Assembly (NCBI GenBank): GCA_013396995.1
Contig: VWZP01008346.1
Span: 627,874-691,873 of the forward strand
Origin: Dicaeum eximium
Lineage: Eukaryota; Chordata; Aves; Passeriformes; Dicaeidae
DNA: 64,000 nt
Reading direction: 5' to 3'
Part shown: positions 22,226 to 34,500 of the stretch, in pieces
How the letters are laid out: the number at the start of each line of letters is the position of its first letter
How positions within the stretch are numbered: position 1 is the first letter of the stretch
Made by a program: the position numbers and the translations under genes
Notes under the pieces: model-generated
Seen by the model: the letters and a program-made list of their open reading frames with translations, nothing else
Told to the model about the DNA's origin: nothing
Database searches by the model: none

Positions 22226-24566
22226 TTTTATATTTTGCATATTGCTGTTCAATAATATTTTGCATTCTTTTTCTAAACTAAATACCCAAGTAGAATATAA
22301 ATAAGGGGGGTTTTGTCATTCAGATAGGTGAGATATATGTCATATAGAAATCTAAATCTCACTGCGATGTAATAAAATTTTGAAAGAAATCAAAACATGC
22401 TTTTTTCTTGTCATTTGTTCTTTTCAGTTTCTGTCATTGCAGCTTTGTTAAAGCACAGTCCAAACCTTCCCGTATGGCATCTTTGGTACTTTCCTACACA
22501 TATATTTCAGTAAATGGGCTTCAGTCCAAATTCTGATTCCTTTCTCTTTTGTTGTTCAAAACAATTGACATCAAACTGAAACATGAAAGAGAGAAGAAAA
22601 GGTGGTTTCCTCTACACGAAGAACCACAGCAGTGTTTTACATTTTCCATATGAATACAATTATTGTTCGTCTCTTGCTTGCACACTGCATCCTACATTTG
22701 GATTTTGGCAGGTAAAGTTGTGCTTGCTGAGCTCGCTGATGCTTTGTCCAATTCCAAGCAGCACTGTGGGCTTCGTTATTGTCCACTAGACACTTCCCCT
22801 CCCCCACAGCTACTTAAATCCTTTTTAAGATCAGTTTTCTGGAGTCCATCTGGCATTTTCAGACCCCTGTTACGAGGCCACTGCACTGCTGGGTGTGCTG
22901 TGAGCTGTGAGAGGCTGTTGTGCTCGTACATACACACAGCAACAGAAGCGCTTTTTGTTTATACTCCTCCGCACGTTATCTAGAATCTAATTTCAAACAC
23001 ATTTATGCTCAAATAAGGCTTCCAACTACTACTTCTATTTATACACTTTAGGCTTTCTCAATCCTAGTTGTATTGGCTAAAAAAAAGTTTATAGATCACA
23101 TACCCCAGGCAAAGCTCTCTAATTCTTCATTTAAGAAACATTAGTAACTGTGATCTGTGGAAATTAACCGAGATAAATTGTTTCTTTTTTAATGCAGCTT
23201 CTTTCTGTCCAATTTAGGTATCAAAGACTCAAACACTGCTAATATGTCTGAAGCATTTGAAGATGAAATAAGAAACAGCTATTGATAAAGAGGTTGAGTT
23301 TACACTGTTTAAAGCCTGATCTGTCCAGAATAACAATTTAAACCAAAGTTTTAGTAAATAAGGATGGGTGAGCCAGTGCTGTTGGTCCCTGTTAATTGAC
23401 TCAGTTCCCCTATTTATAAGCAGATGAACATAAGTTGGTTTAGATCTTCTGACTCCTCTTGCACCACCTGCCTAAGCATCACTTCTGGGGATGCTTGAGC
23501 ATGGGTCTTCCTCCACTGCCCTGTTTTCCCTACTTCACTGTGTCACCTATTCAAGTGCTCCCTCACATCAGAGTGGCTCTCTCTTGCTGCTTGAAGCACG
23601 TGGTGCCAAACCCAGCAGCACATTTTGGGTGAGGACTCTGAGCTGCTGGTTAAAAGTGGACAGTTTCTGCTCTGACAGCTTGACAAACCTGGTGATACAT
23701 TCTGATGTTGAAGTGGAAAATCAGTTCTCAGAAAATCCCACTACCAGTCAAAATGTATAATGGAACAGCAATCATTATCATTGTCTTCAACGAAAGACAG
23801 TAGTTCAGTCATGGAACCCTGACATTCAAAAAAAAGTAAAGTATTAGGTTTAGTGAATCCTACCTTGGAAACTACTTTTGTAAATCTGGAGGTATTTTTC
23901 ATATACAGTTTGAAAGTAATCGTCTGCATCTTTTCTGATCTAGGGAATATAACATTCAGGACAGTTTGTCCACTATCAATTTGCAAGTTTTCCATGAGAC
24001 CTAGCGCAAATGAAATTTTTCAGTCTAATCCTTGGTTTTCTAGTAATGAAAAATAATGTTTGAGTGTTTGAGGACACTTTGCTTCAGTGATGATAATGAA
24101 GTATTCTGAATCTGTGGCAAGCAGCTAAAGTAGTCTCCTTTTGCTAAGTAGTAGCAAAATCCAGAGCTTGGAGTTGAGTTTTTCACATGAAACAGAAATT
24201 AGCGACAAGTCAGTTATTCATCTAGTGTAATTTGTGCATTGAAAGATTATGCAGAAGTTCCTTTTCTGTAAATAGTATTAGGAACAAAGAGCACAAGGGT
24301 AATTGCATTAGACACTTCTGTCCTGCAACCAACAATCACCCAAATAACATTAAGTTGTCCTCAGTCTCTTTCTCTGTCCTTGAGAGAAAAATGAGTGAGG
24401 CCAGGCAAAATTCAGAAATAACTATCATGATTGGAAATGTTTGAGTTTCACCAACTTTTTGCTCATTATTAGCCCTTCCTCAGCTGAGACAGATTAATCA
24501 AGTCTGTTAAATCACTGCCTTGAACATTTCAAGAAAAAAAACAGCTGGGCTGTTGTCCTAGCTCCT
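22226..24566. other. Unique sequence, no gene seen
   Basis: A mildly GC-richer part at 22,650-22,980 has a plus-strand frame of 106 codons starting at TTG, without recognisable domains. Elsewhere frames are short. I recognise no repeat family until the LTR at 24,567. Confidence 0.5.
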
Positions 24567-24775
24567 AGCTGTAACTGGACAATTAACCCCAATATGTAAA
24601 TGGACCAAAACTTATAAAAGTGTGAAAATTTGTGATCCATTGTCCATCTTGGATGTAGCCTTGGCCAGGCTCTTGTACTGCCCCAGGTGTATCCTTTAAA
24701 GGCCTTTAAATAAATACCTACTTCATTCCTTTAACTCTGTCTAGCCTTTGTTCTAGGCAGCCTCTCAAGGTATCA
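24567..24775 (+). mobile_element. ERV LTR fragment, copy 2 (3' part)
   Basis: This is the sister of the LTR at 10,422-10,626, roughly 90% identical by eye. It has TATAAAA at 24,613-24,619, an intact AATAAA at 24,709-24,714 about 90 bp downstream, and ends in CTCTCAAGGTATCA. TATA followed by AATAAA and a CA end is the expected order for a retroviral LTR 3' half. Sequence upstream of 24,567 does not match copy 1, so it is 5'-truncated. Downstream there is TGGCACCCAGGTGACTCG at 24,787, which could be leader sequence, but no gag or pol frame follows. Confidence 0.75.
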
Positions 24776-27700
24776 ATGCCAGTTCATGGCACCCAGGTGA
24801 CTCGACACGATAAGAATGAGGGGCATGCCCAAATTGTTTCATTAAATCAGCCTTGTGGTCAATAGGATTCTGCTGAAGGCTCATTAAAATACCTGTGGAC
24901 AGAGGAAGAGGAGTGGGTGCTACAGTGATTTCTACAACAATTGCTCTTTTCACAACTGGGAAACTCCTGGCCAAAGGCTGCATACTGCTTGTGTAGAAAA
25001 AGCAGATGAGACTGAGCATCCCTCTTCTTGTCCTTTCTCTTCATTTTTCTTTCTGTTGGGGTTGTATAATATAAGGGAACTTCAAGGATCCAGATGCCAT
25101 CCAGAAAGAAAAATAAAATTATCTTGTCATAGTTAATTAGTTTTTGGCAAAATATTCTCCAAAGCATTATCCTGTTTGTTTACACATCTTTAACCTCCAG
25201 TGTACCTTAAATTCTTCTATAATAGCTTTAACTTCAGATCCACTGTACCAATTAACATTCCAATTTTTTAAGTTCAGAATAATTATTTTTATGTAGTATT
25301 TTTAATGACTATGAAAATTTAGTGCCCTTCATAGATAGGACTAAAATGTTAATTATAAGTACAGCATCTATTTTGCTGTATAAATTCTCTTGTAGAATCA
25401 AATTAATGACCTTTTTCCTCATGTAGTCCTGTTTTCAGAGCCACATTTCAGCATTTGACAGTGGAAATCAGAAACTTTCTGAGAGCCAGCTCAATTGTTT
25501 TCTTGGTTTTTATCACCCTAAATTCTTACCTGGAGGAAATAAAATCAAATAAAATCAAAATTAGCTGAAACAAAAATCAAAAGTGACTGGTTTTATAGGC
25601 CCATTTTCCCACATTACTTCAGATGTTGTCTGTTATGTTCATACCACAAATAATCAGGAGGAAAACACTTGGAGGGTCACATAGGTCAATAAACATCTGG
25701 CTTATGAAGTGTTGCCCCACTGCCTGTATTATATTGATAAAATTACTTTAGTCAGGAGAAAGAAATATAAAGTACAAAATATAAGTGGTAAATTTTCCCG
25801 CCTTGACGTACAGAAGATTTGCATGTGTAATTTACATTGGCATAAATCTCAGTTTATCAAAATGAAATTCTATCCAAAATTCCAAGAGGAAAAGAAACGT
25901 GAGGTGTGTGTTTTGGGGGTCTGTCTCCATCTGAGTGTGGGTATAGGGTCCTCTGTCCATCAGGATGAGACCATTCCAGAGTGCTTTATACTCCTGCAAG
26001 CAAGAAGTTTGAAAACTGTTTCATTCTGCTCTGGAAGCAATTTTAATCTGCTCTAAATGCAGATCAGCAGGGAAACCCCCCAGCTATACAAAATCTTATG
26101 GTCACACTTTTGCCTGAATTCTTCTGTTTATCTCTCAAGCTTTTGCAAATATTTGGAATTCCTGGAGATATCTGTCCTCACCTGCACCCACTAGCAAATT
26201 CACTAAAAGAATATTTAATGACAAGGTACTGTGTTGTCTGTGTTATCAGGAACAGCATGCTTAGCTTGCTTTAATTCATGTGGCAGATAACTGTCTTTGT
26301 GATAAGTCAGTTTTCTTATTTTTATTGCTGTTCTTTGCATGGCTTTTATGTTCTCTTGTGATGTTACTAAACATTTTGCTTGAATAAAGATTGGGCTGCT
26401 TGTTGGATTTCTGAGAACTTTCTGTGTTATGAAACAAAATTGCTTTGGGCAAATTTTGTTTTCTTTTTTTTCCCAAGGAAAATTCCTGTTGACTTCAAAT
26501 AGGGGCTTTAGGGGTTAGCTGTCCAAGAAAAATGAATGTATGATCACAGGAAGAGATTTCTGACACTTTCCTTGGCTAGGGGCATTCATCACATGTTTGG
26601 ATGGAGCGCTGCCTAGAATGGATCCAGGAAAATAGGTATTAGGTTATGAACTCCAGTTATTGTGCAACCAAAGTGCAATAACATTATCCAATATGTTTAG
26701 GTGACAATATTTTGTCCAGAGAAGAGAAAGCAAAAATTAGTAGATGTGATACAAAGAAAAAAAATAGTCCTGCATTAACTGAAGTAATTTTTTTGCAGTG
26801 ACAAAATTAAACACAAGGCATCTGCCATAGACACCTAATTCTAATGCTTACTCCAAGAATCTTTTTTTGACTTGAGGCAAATTGGATCATTTTTCAAACA
26901 ACTTTACCTGTCAGCCTGAAATGAAAATTACCAGAGACTTGGTACTCACACCATAGGTAATGGAATATCCCCAGCAAGGCATTGTTATTTGTGATCATAG
27001 CATGCATCCTCCCAAACAGGAATAACAAAACCCCAACACTGATCTTTTAGTCTGTGTTTTGGGAAATTGGATGGTAGATGGTTACCAAGAGATGCAGTAA
27101 TAGCCTCAAGAAGTCATCATCTGGTGTTTGTTAGGTAGGTCAGCTTCCAGTGTAGCCAGTTGCTGTCTGATCTCGCCACTTCTCATCCTACATTCCAAGT
27201 AAGTCACCTCATCTGTACTTATCTGGCCACTTTCTCAGTTTTCACACAGTCAGACATGCTCATAAAACTGTCCTAAACACTTTTCCACATCCTTCAACTA
27301 TTCCAAACAGGTGGGGTGATATATCAGAATTTCATCACTATTGGCCATAGTGGATTTGCTCTGTACTTCCTCCATTTTTTTAACATTTCCCTGGAATGCT
27401 GCAGGTGTGTGCTACATGCCAGCAGCCAGCAGGGACTCTATCTGTGGAGAAGAAAGGCCAAAAGAACCTTGTGCTCTGCAGTGCTCTGAACTGTCAGAAC
27501 TGCAGGGAGTAGATGGGCGCAGCCTCTGCTCCACAGAAGGAGTTTGTGAGATTCGTGCTTTAAAGCTGCCCTTCAGGACACAATCAGGGCTGTGTGTTCT
27601 GGTTGAATCAGTAGAATTGCTCTCTCCAAATTGTTCTCAGTGCCATTATTTGCACTCTGCAGGTGACTGGTCTTGGTGATGGCTTCCATGTGGTACATTT

Positions 27701-30448
27701 GGTAGACATCTCTTGCCTTCTTCAGTATCCCCTGCTCTTTTGTTAACATTCACCACAACAAAAACTCAGCTTTGTGGGTTTTTTTTTCTTTCACTTCCTG
27801 TGTTTTAAAAGCTGTGGCATCCTCAAAAAAAAAGGAAGCTTTGGGTTCAGTTAGAGACACTCATGTTTTCTATGTTTGGAGGCCTCTTTACTCTCCTTTG
27901 TGGTTGTTGCAGTCATGTTTACAGGTCATGGCAGGTTTGGCAAAGCCTGTGAGTCCTGAGGGTGATTCTGCACACTGTCCACAGCACATATGTCAGTCAC
28001 CCCAGCATCACTGGCCTGCTAAAAAACAGTTCTTCTGGAACCAGTCTCATCTCTGAATATAAGTCTCGTTTCTGACCCCTGTGTTCCTGCCTTGATGCTT
28101 CCAATAGGTATTTTGGGAAGAATGGATGGCATGAACAGAATTTACTGTAGGACATCTGTAGACACAGTCATCCCAACTGATGCTATGGCACCTGATCTGC
28201 TTTAGAGTAATTGTTTACGATTGCTGTGGAGATTGGAGTGCCTTGAGTTTATTTCTGGGCTTGGATCTTGCACAGCATGTCCATTTTTGGCTACATAAAT
28301 TTAAAATTAAAATATTGGAATGTATATCACTATTCCAAGTTACACTCTTAAGTCTGCCTTCAGGCACTTAAATAAATGGCCAGGTTTTTAAATAATTAAG
28401 TACTTGCAGCTGTCATCAAAGTCAATAGAAGGGTTGTAGCCAGGAACAGGTGGCAAACTTCAAGACAGAAAATACAAAGAAAAGACAATTTTAACCAGTT
28501 TTGTGTCAACTTGAGGCATGTGCAGAAAGAAGACAGAGAAAATGAACTCTTAACATGGATTCTGCTAAATAAGGGCTCGCTGTTGGTCTGTCCACTAGTT
28601 GGCAGGCATAGCAACGCAGTCAGCTCTCCTGTGAACACATCCCTGGCTGCTCCCGAATCTCTGCCGAGGCGTCCTAGCAACTGCGTGCCAGCTCTGCTCT
28701 GTGCAAATGCAGCAGCATCAGCAGGATCAATCGAACCTGCAGGGGAGTTTTCCAGGGGCTGGTGCAGAAAGCATTGCACTGGAACAGAGTGAAACATCTG
28801 GGGAACAGGGTACCAAGGTTAAGTGTAATTCCAGGACTGCATTTATCTTTTTGTTTCTTTAAAAACCTAACAACTAGAAATCATAGTTCTGAGTGCATAG
28901 CTTGGAGATGTTTCCCTTCCCTTCAGGATCCTGTTCCTGAGGATTATGCAACTGTACAAGCGCCTGCAGCAGATGCTCAGAATACTCTCACTCTGATGGA
29001 TTACATGGGTCACTTCAAATTTAGGGACAACAGGACCTTACAGAGCAGATTTACAGTATATTTGACTTTCCTCTTTCAATAGTGGCCAGTGCAAGAGGTC
29101 AGCAAGCATTGAACTATCTGTTATGTAGTAGTGTACACTATTTTTTCCCCCCTCAATACTATGTTTCAGAAAAATGCCATCATGTATCAGCAATTTTAAT
29201 TGGCTTGCAAGAGGTGTTGAATTTTTACAGTTTTTCATTTTGCTTTCTGCCTTTGCATCCCAAATATAACACCCCTGTAACATTTATTTTGGAGCACACT
29301 TGTTGTTCATGCAGGAAACTAAGAAATGACTCACTCAGCTCCCATTTCACATGAACATTTCACTCCATGTATATACAGATTCACAATTTCATTTTCTGCC
29401 TTCTGTGCATTATCTGATGTATTAACATGCTTTCCTAGACTCCTTCTACTCTTTCACTTTTCTGTAGCTGCTGGAGAGACTTTTGTCGAAGCTTTTTTTT
29501 TGTACTGAGGCAAAATCCTGTCAGCAGAGTGCAAAAGCATGTTTAATGGCCTCTAGCTGGCTGCAGATGCCCACATTTCTGAATAGTACTCAACATCAGA
29601 AAACCGAACGTACTATTAATTAAAGCTTTCTTTTCAAATGGTGCCAAAATAGAATATTTTCTAAAAAGACCTCACTTTTCCTCCAACATTAAGTAAGATG
29701 AAAGACATTTACTCTGTGATTTCATTTGCATTCTCTGAAGTGACTCTCTGAAATGTGCTTTGGCAATAAAGAAAGCACTTGTTGCTGAAAAGCAAAAACA
29801 AAGTATTACTTGTCAGTCTTTATACAGTGTGTCTGCAAATGTGAGTCTTACATGCGAAAAATTACTGGTGGTGTAAAATCAAACTTGTAAGGCCACATAT
29901 GCTTAGAAGATCCTAAATTGAATTTTTTTTCTCCAACCACATTACATTTTCCACACCAAATATCTATTTTAGAGTTATTATACAATAAAATGCTAAAAAT
30001 TATATTTGGCATGTGAAACTTATCAATAGTACTGAAGAGAGATAAAGCCACTGATTTTTTGCAATTAAAAACCCCCTTGTTTAACAGTGTAGCAATGAGT
30101 TTTACAGTATTTCAATTTTTATCCCTGCATCCCTGTAATGCTGCATAAATACCCTCTCTACATTTTCATTTCCTATATGTGTAGATATATATATTTCAAT
30201 GTAAAAAGGAAAAGAGAATTTAAATAAAGCATTAATGATCAGTGAAATGTACAGGCGTTGCTCCTTGTCAGAGCAGGCAAGTATATGCTCAGAGTTACAC
30301 CAGTGACATCCATCCAAGTTGTGTGGAAGTCGTGCTTGTCCCAGTTCACCAAATTGGAAAACAAGCTGGTAATTGCCTTCGCCCACAACTTCCAGGCCAC
30401 ATACTGTGCTTTCATTTCCACAAAGACAAAGCTGAAAGGACAAAAATG
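24776..30448. other. Long stretch without recognisable gene or transposon
   Basis: Mostly AT-rich. Frames of about 110-130 codons exist (25,709-26,056 plus; 27,341-27,679 plus; 28,396-28,797 minus; 30,102-30,443 minus) but match nothing I know, and several overlap open frames on the opposite strand. The segment 28,570-28,735 is locally CpG-bearing and is described separately. Confidence 0.5.
28570..28735. promoter_or_regulatory. CpG-bearing patch with two X-box-like half-sites (candidate only)
   Basis: At least seven CpGs fall in about 165 bp inside CpG-poor surroundings. Two TAGCAAC half-sites occur at 28,609-28,615 and 28,675-28,681. The first is preceded by GTTGGC (28,598-28,603) and the second by GTCC (28,671-28,674), resembling loose RFX X-boxes (GTNRCC..RGYAAC). 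Both strands have open frames here, but neither is recognised. This may be a small regulatory element, a decayed exon or chance; sequence alone cannot decide. Confidence 0.25.
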
Positions 30449-30625
30449 CAACAGATTGCCCAGAGAGGTTGTAGATTCTTCTTCACTGGAGATATTCAAG
30501 AATTTTCTGGACACAATCCCGTGCCATGTGCTCTGGGATGACCCTGCCTGAGCAGGGAGTTTGGGTCAGATGAGCCACTGTGGTCCCTCCCAACCTGGCC
30601 ATCCTGTGACTCGGTGATTTTGTGA
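30449..30625 (+). mobile_element. CR1 LINE 3'-end fragment
   Basis: It reads through the CR1 3' region in order: 'GATTGCCCAGAGAGGTTGTA', 'CTGGAGATATTCAAGAATTT', 'CTGGACACAATCCCGTGCCA', 'TGTGCTCTGGGATGACCCTG', 'CCTGAGCAGGGAG' and 'GGTCCCTCCCAACCTGGCCA', then the tail 'CTGTGACTCGGTGATTTTGTG', a mutated version of the 8-bp repeat tail. It is 5'-truncated, as is usual for CR1. Divergence is moderate. Confidence 0.92.
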
Positions 30626-31371
30626 ATAGGAATTGTGGTCTCAGCATACACAGAGTTAGGATGTGACTGCAGCATAAGTTTGGCCCCACCAGCTGGGGAG
30701 ACAACACAATATACATGCAGCACTTTGGACTTCAGAAAGCATTCAGGGCAAGAAGAGACTTCTTGCTGTGTTCCACTTGGAAAACCCCTTCCAGCTCCTG
30801 TGCAGTTCAGGAAAAGGGTAAACAACTCTATGTGAAAACCCAGCAATGTGCTGGCATTCTGGCAAAGCTTTCTCCAGCCTGAACCTCTATCTGCCTGCTC
30901 TTGCCTGCCTGCATGAGGAGAATAAGTAATGTGTCAGCAGGATCGGCTTCTTCTGTTTTCCTGTGTGCTGAGGAACATGTGGATACCCTCTGTCCTCATT
31001 AAGTTACTAGGCATTAGCAGGATACTAGGGGTATACTTCCTACCCAGCATTCTCTGTGTCTCATTTTAAATTATTAAGTCCTGTTCTTCTTGCTCGAGGA
31101 CTTTTATAACATAGGAAAACATTTCTGCTAAATTTTGAAACTCCGTAAAAAACAAGTTTTACAGTGAGAAGTCAAATTAATGACACTTGATTTATGAAGA
31201 CTTGTGCAACTGCATCTTCAAGGACCTAACAGACTCAAAGCTTTTTTCCATACTAGAGTTGCTCATAATAGGGCTCTCCCATTTCTACTGTAGACTTTTT
31301 AATGTTTAAAAAGGTCATAACCATCCTTTGCCTTACCAGAAAAATGTTTCCACAGAGACAATAATGCAAGA
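30626..31371. other. Unique spacer between two CR1 tails
   Basis: No gene is recognised. Frames up to 116 codons on the minus strand overlap the flanking CR1 and have no known domain. I see no further repeat. Confidence 0.5.
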
Positions 31372-31534
31372 CTAGAACAGGTTGTCCAGAGAAACTGTGA
31401 ACTATCAGTTCTCAGAGATGTTGTGCTTTGCATTGGAAAAGTTCCTGAGCAAGCCTAGATAGCTCATTTTGAGAAGGGCTTTGTCCAGGTGGTCTCCAGG
31501 GGTCATTTCCAACCTAAATTACTCCATGTTTCTA
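31372..31534 (+). mobile_element. CR1 LINE 3'-end fragment, older copy
   Basis: This has the same order of landmarks as the copy at 30,449, but more decayed: 'GAACAGGTTGTCCAGAGAAA', 'GTTCTCAGAGATGTTGTG', 'GAGAAGGGCTTTGTCC', 'GTGGTCTCCAGGGGTCATTT' and 'CCAACCTAAATTACTCCATG'. It belongs to the 'ATGATCTCCAGAGGTCCCTTCCAACC' type of CR1 3' end. The terminal repeats are barely visible. Confidence 0.8.
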
Positions 31535-34500
31535 CATAAGCAATGGAGTCTTGTTTATATGTCCCCATCTATTTTTGTGGCACTGCTATACTGCACCTAT
31601 ATGCCACTGAATTGGGCTGAATTTGGCAAAAGACTCAAAGGTTACAAGAAGACAACATACATCATGACCACATAATTCTTACTGCCTTGCAAAGGTAGGC
31701 TGCACATGAAAAAAAAAAAAGCAGTTTTGTCTGAATAACAGGTTCAAAATTTGCTGGGGTATAAAATGTAACTTATGTATATGGCTTTTAAAAATATATT
31801 ACTTAATATTGGGCTTTGAATGGAATTAATTTTCTATATAGATTTTTAATTACTATGTTAATGAATTTATCATCTGTATTAATATGTTAACCTATATTTA
31901 TTCTTAGTGTGACAAAATATCAAATTCTCAGGCAAAGTCTGACCTCTGCAACACTGAAGTACATTGCTGAATTAATATCAAACTAAACAAAAGTAGAATT
32001 TATCCCAGTGATTCAGAGGAGTTATTCTGGCTATTTCAGTACATATTTATAAAAAAAATATACCCTAAGAAATAAAACTATATCTATGTAATGAAGATAC
32101 TTGTGCCTAAGAAGGCAGAAAATAAACCATGGCGTTTTTTTTCATGTAGTCAGATAATTATTTGTGTTATTTTACAAAAACTACAACTGCATTTTGTTAC
32201 TTCCAATTTTTTATCATTTCTTTCATGAGATACAGGATATACAATATTAGAGAAGTCTCTGGGGCACACAAAGGCTAATTCATTTGAGAAACATCACTGA
32301 TGTCATGACCCACAGGAGTGAAGGCTGAGGAAACTTGGGACATAAAATGCATTATGCCTGCACAGAATAAAAAGATTGCAGGAACACTTCAAGTGTTACT
32401 TGTTTATAAATCTAAAACCCCCACAAAATTGCATGACAGTTGTGGTTTTCTAAATCAGTGAGACTTGTGGTAATTCAGAAAGTGAGAACACATATCTTTA
32501 ATATAACTTGGGAAATTGATTTGCTGTAAAACAATTATTCTTTTGGAAAGATCTCAATTCGTTCTACAATAGCAACAGACCAGTGTCTGCTGCCATGGTG
32601 AGTGCTGCATTGGTGTCATCTGGTGGATGTCTGACATAGCATCCATGCTAAATAAAGCCAGAACCAGTCAAAAATCATATTTTGGGAAACATTGCACCCT
32701 TTTCTTTATAATTTTCTACATACTTGCAAAAGAAACAGTAGAAAAAAGGTGTTTCTAAACCAAGCCCTTAAGATCCCTTTCCATGCTATTCTAAAGATCC
32801 TATATTTGTTGAGACTTGCTGAAATGTCTCTATTTTTATGTTTCTATTTCTGTTTGCACTAAAACAAGCAATATTTGCCTGGCATTTATAGTGGTTGGTA
32901 GGTAGGTGTTGGGCTTTATGTCTGGCTCTGCTCTGTTTTTGGGAAAATCAAGTCACTGCTATGCAGGAGGGTGTATGTCTAAATGTGAAAAATATGTCTA
33001 AATTTCTGGAGTGCCTTCTGGTTACCAAAAGCTGTGGAGGAAGAATGGGAAAGAAATTATTCAGTCATAGCTGACTAAGTAGCATGGAGAAAATGGTAAA
33101 TTTTTAAAGGAAGAGACTCATTGGCATGAGGCTGAAGGATGTGCCCTTTAAAAAGGGATCCAAAATTCCTAGGAAACTTGCACCTTGGTCACTCTGCAGC
33201 ATATCCCTGTAGTGTCCTTCAGCTCCAGTAGCAGCTAGTTAGAGGAACCCTGACCTTTGATAAATTAAATCCTAGAGTGGATGTGTGAGAGGAAGGGGAT
33301 GGTGAACAAGTCCCATAACCAAAGCATAAGTATTCTTTTTTCCAAAGGCAAAATGGTAGTTTTGCAAAGAAATTCCCTTGGATAATTGTAGAGGTTCCAC
33401 CCCTAAGGATGAAGAATTCAACTCTGTCTTCTGTCTCTAGCCAGGGAGGGAGTTTTGTAGCTCTGTGAAAATCCCTGTTGTTGTAGCTAAGCTGACTGCC
33501 TGCAGCTGCCTTGGGTGGCTAGCAAAAGAAAAAGTAGGTTAACTCTACTTTGTGCTGTACAGAGTAGGCTACACTGAATCTTACCTTTTGTAAAGAATAA
33601 ATAATGAAATCCCCATTTCTTCTCAGCATGTCTAAAATCTATAGAAAAAAAAGATTCCTACTTTGGTGTTTGTATAATGCCTTGTTGGTGACTGAGGCAC
33701 TCTGTGATGACACAAACAATTAAGGTAATTCTTCTTTCTTCTTTACTTAAGGAATCACTCATAGATATTAGGATTCATCAAAATGTATGATGGGTAATAA
33801 AGGAAATGTGTTGTCTGGCAGATTTAGAGTAAATTCAGTAGCAAATAAATGTGCTATTAGAAAATATGTAACTGCAAAGGAAAATTCTTCTCCAGTTATC
33901 TCTCTCCATACTTGAAAACCTTATTCTTGATCTACTGCTCCACCCTGGATCAAAAATACCCCACAAAACAAACCTAAAAACAGTGTCACAGAACAAAAAC
34001 ACCCCAAGTATTAGTTAAAGAAATTGAAAATGTAAGTCCAAAGTAGGTCAGCTTTAACAAACTGACACAACTTCTAAGGTCAGGAAAAGCTTCAGTCATA
34101 GTTTGTGTTCCTTTGCTAGGGAAATTATTACACAGTAATATCTTGGGGCTGTGTGTTTGCTGGTGCTGCCAAGACAAGTAATTTCTGTGTGTGCTGTGAG
34201 GAGCATTCCTTCTCTATCATATGACTACGAGATGGACATAATGCTTCACAGTAACAGCTCTGACTCACCCTGTGGTTTACGCCAACACTGAATGTCATTC
34301 ATGCCTAATAGAACTGCAGGGTTCTGCTTTTCCACCCACTTTTTGTTATTTTTCTTGAAACCTACCACAGCACAAGAGAAGTTATGGCAGCTTGATATAA
34401 AATGCTTGGTTTATATTCTCCATTCAAATGTATTTGACTATTCCTGAGAGAAAGTTCTCTGAACAGCCACACACAGATGGCCAGCACGCAGCTGCGGCAT

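Noticed and set aside
24787..24804. Retroviral primer-binding site after LTR copy 2
   Set aside because: It starts with TGG, but the 12-nt gap from the LTR end is too long and I could not match the complement to the 3' end of a known tRNA.
28396..28797. 133-codon minus frame as a possible gene
   Set aside because: It overlaps an equally open plus frame in a GC-richer patch and has no recognisable domain, so open-frame length is not informative here.
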